A stretch of DNA of 9,135 nt from Pseudomonadota bacterium (GTDB taxonomy: Bacteria > Pseudomonadota > Gammaproteobacteria > Halothiobacillales > Halothiobacillaceae), in NCBI GenBank assembly GCA_021795795.1, contig JAJYPA010000313.1:1-9135 (forward strand), in the 5' to 3' direction. The position numbers and the translations under genes were made by a program. Within the stretch, counting starts at the first letter, position 1; each line of letters opens with the position of its first letter. The notes below the pieces were generated by a model. It had not been told where the DNA came from and did not search any database. It saw nothing but the letters and a program-made list of their open reading frames with translations. This document shows, piece after piece, positions 5,613 to 9,135 of this stretch.

Positions 5613-8600
5613 ATGGGTATGAAATTACACGCCAATATGCACTGGATTTTTGGTTTTGCACTGGCGGTTGTGTTTACGCTGACCGCCTTTTTTGTGCTGC
5701 GTGGGCAGGAAGATCGTGCCGCCGATATCGAGTTTGAGGTTCACGCATCCGAGCGGATAGAGGACCTGGCCGGCAGTATGCGCCTGTCGCTGAATTATCT
5801 CGACGCGTTGGGTGCTTATTTCGATGCAACCAGCCAGGTGGACCGCGCGCTGTTTCAGCGCCTGGCTTCACCCTTTCTCGATGGCAGTTCACCCATCTCC
5901 GCGCTTGAATGGGTCCCTCGGGTGCCGGATGCAGAGCGGGCCGCCGTGACCGCCGCGGCACGGCTGGATGGATTCCCGGCATTTGAATTTACCGAGCGCG
6001 ACGCCTCCGGGGCATTGATTCCCGCCGCCAAGCGCCCGGAGTATTTTCCGGTGTATTTTCTTGCCCCCTACCATGGTAACGAAGCGGCTTTGGGTTTTGA
6101 TCTTTGGGCCGATTCGCTGCGCCGCGCCGCCATGAGACGCGCGATCGAGACGCGCAAGCCCGTGGCGACGGATCGGATCTCGCTGGTTCAGGATTCGGTC
6201 AAGGCAAACGGCTTTCTGGTTTTTCGGCCCGTATTTTCGTCCATTACACGTTTGGCGGAGCATCGAACCACCCCGGTGCGCGGTTTTGTTCTGGGGGTAT
6301 TCCGGCTTGATCGACTGATGGCAAAGGACGACGCTTACCACCCAGCGGTGCGGCTTGTGATCTTCGATAACTCGGCCAAAGGTGGTCCACAGATTTTATA
6401 TCCGGGTGGGCAATCTGCCGATATCTCGCAGGTGCTGTCCAGCCCCCACAGGCTGACCCGTACATTGACCGTGGCCAACCGAACATGGACGGTAGTGGCC
6501 CTGCGGCGGTCGCCCGCCTTGTCCACTCACCATTCGGCGAGTACGGCGACTCTGATTCTGGGCTTATTGCTCTCAGTGCTACTGGCTTTGTACATGAGGC
6601 AGCGGGAACGCAGGCAGGCGCTGATCGAGGATACCGTGCGAACACGCACCCACGATCTTAAACAAGAGCGCAATTTCAATCGGGCGATTCTGGATTCGGC
6701 GGGGGGTGTCGTCATGGTGATCGACCGCAAGGCCGAAATCATACGCTTCAATCTCGAAGCCCAGAGATTGACCGGCTGTACGGCCGAAGAAGTCGTCGGC
6801 AAGCCATTTTATTGGGAACGCTTTTTGCCGCCGGGTCAGCGAGCCGACGTCAGAGTGCTGTTCGAGCGTTTTCTGGCCAAGGATATTCCCGCGCGTCTTG
6901 ATATGCCCTGGCTCGATCGGTCGGGTAAACGGCATGAGTTTGACTGGAGCACCACGCTCCTGTTGGATGATCAGATGGCGCCCGAGTACCTCGTGACGGT
7001 CGGCATCGATATGACCGATGCCCGCAAAAACGCCGAGGCGCTATCGCGAAGCGAAGCGCGGTTTCGCCAAATGTTCGAACACAACAACGCCGTGATGTTG
7101 CTGATCGACGCACAGACAGGCGGTATTTTCGATGCCAATGCGGCGGCCAGCCAATTCTATGGCTGGCCGCACGACGCGCTGTGCCACATGAATATTTCGC
7201 AAATCAACCAGCTCACTGATGAGGAAGTGGCGGCAGAGCGCCAACGGGCGGCGAACGAGTCGCGTCGCTATTTTATCTTTCCTCATCGGCTGGCCGATGG
7301 CAGCGTGCACACGGTTGAAGTGCATACCACGCCCATTGACATCGATGGGCGCAAGATGCTGTTTTCCATCGTTCACGATATTTCAGAACGGCTGGCCGCC
7401 GAAGCCCGGGTCCGGCAGCTTTTGCACGAGCAGAGCATCATGCTGGATAACACCCTGGTCGGGATCGTGCGTGTTCAGGATCGTATGATCACCTGGGCCA
7501 ATCGGGCATTCGAGAACATGCTGGGCTACGGGCCAGGCGCGCTCAATGGCCTATCTACCCGCAAACTGTATAAGGACGAGGCGACCTACGAACAATTCGG
7601 TGCGCGGGCCTACCCGGCCATTCAGGCTGAAGGCAATTACAGAGGCGAAGTGAAACTGCTGCGGGTGGATGGTCGACCGGTCTGGTGCGATGTCAGCGGC
7701 GCTTCTCTTGAAGTGGCGACGGGCGCATCGTTATGGATTTTCCTCGATATAACCGATAAGAAGCGGGCGGAGGATGAGATCCGTCAGCTGGCTTATTTCG
7801 ATCCCTTGACACAACTGCCCAACCGACGCCTTATGACCGACCGGCTGAATCAGGCACTGATTTCCAGCCAGCGCCGGGGCGAATATGGCGCGGTCATGAT
7901 GCTGGATCTGGATCACTTCAAAGGGCTCAATGACACCTTGGGCCATGACATGGGCGATTTGCTCTTGCAGGCTGTTTCCCGGCGTCTTTCTGCCAGTGTG
8001 CGCCAGCAAGATACCGTAGCCCGTTTAGGTGGCGATGAGTATGTCGTATTACTCGAAGGGTTGGGGCCTGAAGAATCGGCAGCGATAACCCGTGCGAAGC
8101 AAGTGGCAGAAAAGATCCGCTCGTCCCTGAGTGCAACTTACCTTTTGGGTTTGCAGAATACGGAATATCACACCACCTCGAGTATCGGGCTCACCCTGTT
8201 TCTGGGGCAGGAGAACCCGGTGGAAGTGTTGCTCAAACATGCCGATCTGGCCTTGTATCAGGCCAAGGATGCAGGTCGCAATACGGCCCGGTTCTTCAGC
8301 CCGGCCATGCAGGACGAAATTGAGACGATTTCGGCCATGGAAGCAGCCATACGCCAAGGGTTGGCGCGAGACGAGTTCATTCTGCATTACCAACCGCAAG
8401 TCGATCAGATCGGGCGTCTGGTTGGAGTGGAGGCGCTCATCCGGTGGCAGTCGCCCGAGCTTGGACAGGTCTCGCCAACCAAGTTCATCCCTTTGGCCGA
8501 GGAAACCGGGCTGATTCTGGAACTTGGTCAACGGGTTATCGATACGGCCTGTGCCCAGCTGAAACGATGGGGCGAAAGCCCGCTCAGCCGTGATCTGACT

Positions 8601-9077
8601 TTGTCGATCAACGTCAGTGCTCGGCAATTCCGGCAGGTGGATTTTGTCGATCGCCTGCGAAAGAGTCTGCGCGACCATGAGGCGAATCCCGCTCGCTTGA
8701 TACTGGAACTGACCGAAGGGATCGTCCTCAAGGAGGTCGATGTCGTCGTGGCGCAAATGCGTGAACTCACCGAGCTTGGTGTCGGCTTCTCGCTGGACGA
8801 TTTCGGCACCGGCTATTCGTCGTTGTCGTATCTCAAGCGCTTACCACTCATGCAGGTCAAGATCGACAAATCGTTCGTGCGTGATCTGGCCGTCGATCCC
8901 AGCGATGCGGCGATCGTGCGGGCCATACTGGCCATGAGCCTCTCCCTCGGGCTACAGGTGATCGCAGAAGGGGTAGAGACGGCAGAACAGCGAGAGTTTC
9001 TCTCGGAAAATGGCTGCGTTTATTATCAGGGGTGGGCACCTCGAAAAACCCCATCCATTCCCCACAGCATCCGGTAA
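5613..9077 (+). CDS. CHASE-PAS3-GGDEF-EAL cyclic-di-GMP enzyme
   Basis: This 1154-aa inner-membrane sensor probably makes and/or degrades c-di-GMP. In order: a membrane segment (about 11-30); a periplasmic CHASE-like sensor (about 45-290); a second membrane segment (311-328); a short basic, helical linker; three PAS domains (about 353-470, 480-595 and 603-717); GGDEF (about 722-893); EAL (from about 905). The GGDEF active site reads GGDEY (806-810), a conservative change from GGDEF. An RxxD inhibitory site (RQQD, 797-800) sits five residues upstream. EAL residues appear intact: E940-A-L, Asn1000, Glu1032, Glu1035, DDFGTG (1062-1067), Lys1083, Glu1119 and YYQG (1137-1140). After YYQG the reading departs from the family, and a one-base frame change restores a typical ending. 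The ATG at 5613 has only GGG about 7 bases upstream; ATG 5619 is an alternative. The gene stands alone, so its signal and target are unknown. Confidence 0.93.
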   Translation: MGMKLHANMHWIFGFALAVVFTLTAFFVLRGQEDRAADIEFEVHASERIEDLAGSMRLSLNYLDALGAYFDATSQVDRALFQRLASPFLDGSSPISALEWVPRVPDAERAAVTAAARLDGFPAFEFTERDASGALIPAAKRPEYFPVYFLAPYHGNEAALGFDLWADSLRRAAMRRAIETRKPVATDRISLVQDSVKANGFLVFRPVFSSITRLAEHRTTPVRGFVLGVFRLDRLMAKDDAYHPAVRLVIFDNSAKGGPQILYPGGQSADISQVLSSPHRLTRTLTVANRTWTVVALRRSPALSTHHSASTATLILGLLLSVLLALYMRQRERRQALIEDTVRTRTHDLKQERNFNRAILDSAGGVVMVIDRKAEIIRFNLEAQRLTGCTAEEVVGKPFYWERFLPPGQRADVRVLFERFLAKDIPARLDMPWLDRSGKRHEFDWSTTLLLDDQMAPEYLVTVGIDMTDARKNAEALSRSEARFRQMFEHNNAVMLLIDAQTGGIFDANAAASQFYGWPHDALCHMNISQINQLTDEEVAAERQRAANESRRYFIFPHRLADGSVHTVEVHTTPIDIDGRKMLFSIVHDISERLAAEARVRQLLHEQSIMLDNTLVGIVRVQDRMITWANRAFENMLGYGPGALNGLSTRKLYKDEATYEQFGARAYPAIQAEGNYRGEVKLLRVDGRPVWCDVSGASLEVATGASLWIFLDITDKKRAEDEIRQLAYFDPLTQLPNRRLMTDRLNQALISSQRRGEYGAVMMLDLDHFKGLNDTLGHDMGDLLLQAVSRRLSASVRQQDTVARLGGDEYVVLLEGLGPEESAAITRAKQVAEKIRSSLSATYLLGLQNTEYHTTSSIGLTLFLGQENPVEVLLKHADLALYQAKDAGRNTARFFSPAMQDEIETISAMEAAIRQGLARDEFILHYQPQVDQIGRLVGVEALIRWQSPELGQVSPTKFIPLAEETGLILELGQRVIDTACAQLKRWGESPLSRDLTLSINVSARQFRQVDFVDRLRKSLRDHEANPARLILELTEGIVLKEVDVVVAQMRELTELGVGFSLDDFGTGYSSLSYLKRLPLMQVKIDKSFVRDLAVDPSDAAIVRAILAMSLSLGLQVIAEGVETAEQREFLSENGCVYYQGWAPRKTPSIPHSIR

Positions 9078-9114
9078 AATTCGATTCATCTGACCACCAT
9101 CTCTTTTGCTTCCA

Positions 9115-9135
9115 ATGAAACAACGCAGCGCCATC
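9115..9135 (+). CDS. Possible start of a next gene (cut by window edge)
   Basis: An ATG at 9115 opens a frame reading MKQRSAI to the end of the window. It lies 37 bp after the stop of the GGDEF-EAL gene, or 21 bp after the frame-corrected stop at 9093. There is no clear ribosome binding site just upstream. Seven codons do not allow identification. Confidence 0.25.

Noticed and set aside
8049..8756. 235-codon minus-strand open frame opposite the GGDEF/EAL domains
   Set aside because: It is antisense to conserved catalytic domains, with no start signal and no recognisable motif.

Overview
The window looks like chromosomal DNA of a gammaproteobacterium with moderately high GC. A Tat-exported high-potential iron-sulfur protein (HiPIP) together with SelO, OpgC and a CHASE/PAS/GGDEF/EAL protein would fit a chemolithotrophic or purple-sulfur-type lineage, for example a Halothiobacillus-like sulfur oxidiser. 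That placement is inference; no rRNA or tRNA is present to test it.

Layout. Positions 1-333 hold no gene I can establish, apart from one copy of a C-rich/G-rich palindromic repeat and a hairpin terminator serving the HiPIP gene. HiPIP (minus, 334-681) and selO (plus, 815-2317) are divergent across 133 bp, which carry back-to-back -10-like sequences. selO meets opgC (minus, 2330-3472) tail to tail with only 12 bp between them. Upstream of opgC, 264 bp contain an inverted cluster of three more repeat copies. Next on the minus strand come an inositol-monophosphatase-family gene (3737-4561) and a DUF2076 gene (4545-5282). These two overlap by 17 bp and probably form a translationally coupled pair. 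A 330-bp divergent intergenic region then leads to a large plus-strand gene for a membrane-bound CHASE-PAS-PAS-PAS-GGDEF-EAL cyclic-di-GMP enzyme (5613-9077). Its last codons appear to be out of frame. The window ends just inside a possible new plus-strand gene.

Functionally this is a set of mostly independent housekeeping and signalling genes: periplasmic electron transfer (HiPIP), redox-linked protein AMPylation (SelO), periplasmic glucan decoration (OpgC), a Mg-dependent phosphatase with a partner of unknown function, and c-di-GMP turnover. I see no defence island, mobile element, CRISPR array or clearly new multi-gene system. The points most worth a second look are the apparent one-base frame disruption at the end of the EAL domain, the dispersed palindromic repeat family, and the DUF2076/phosphatase coupling.
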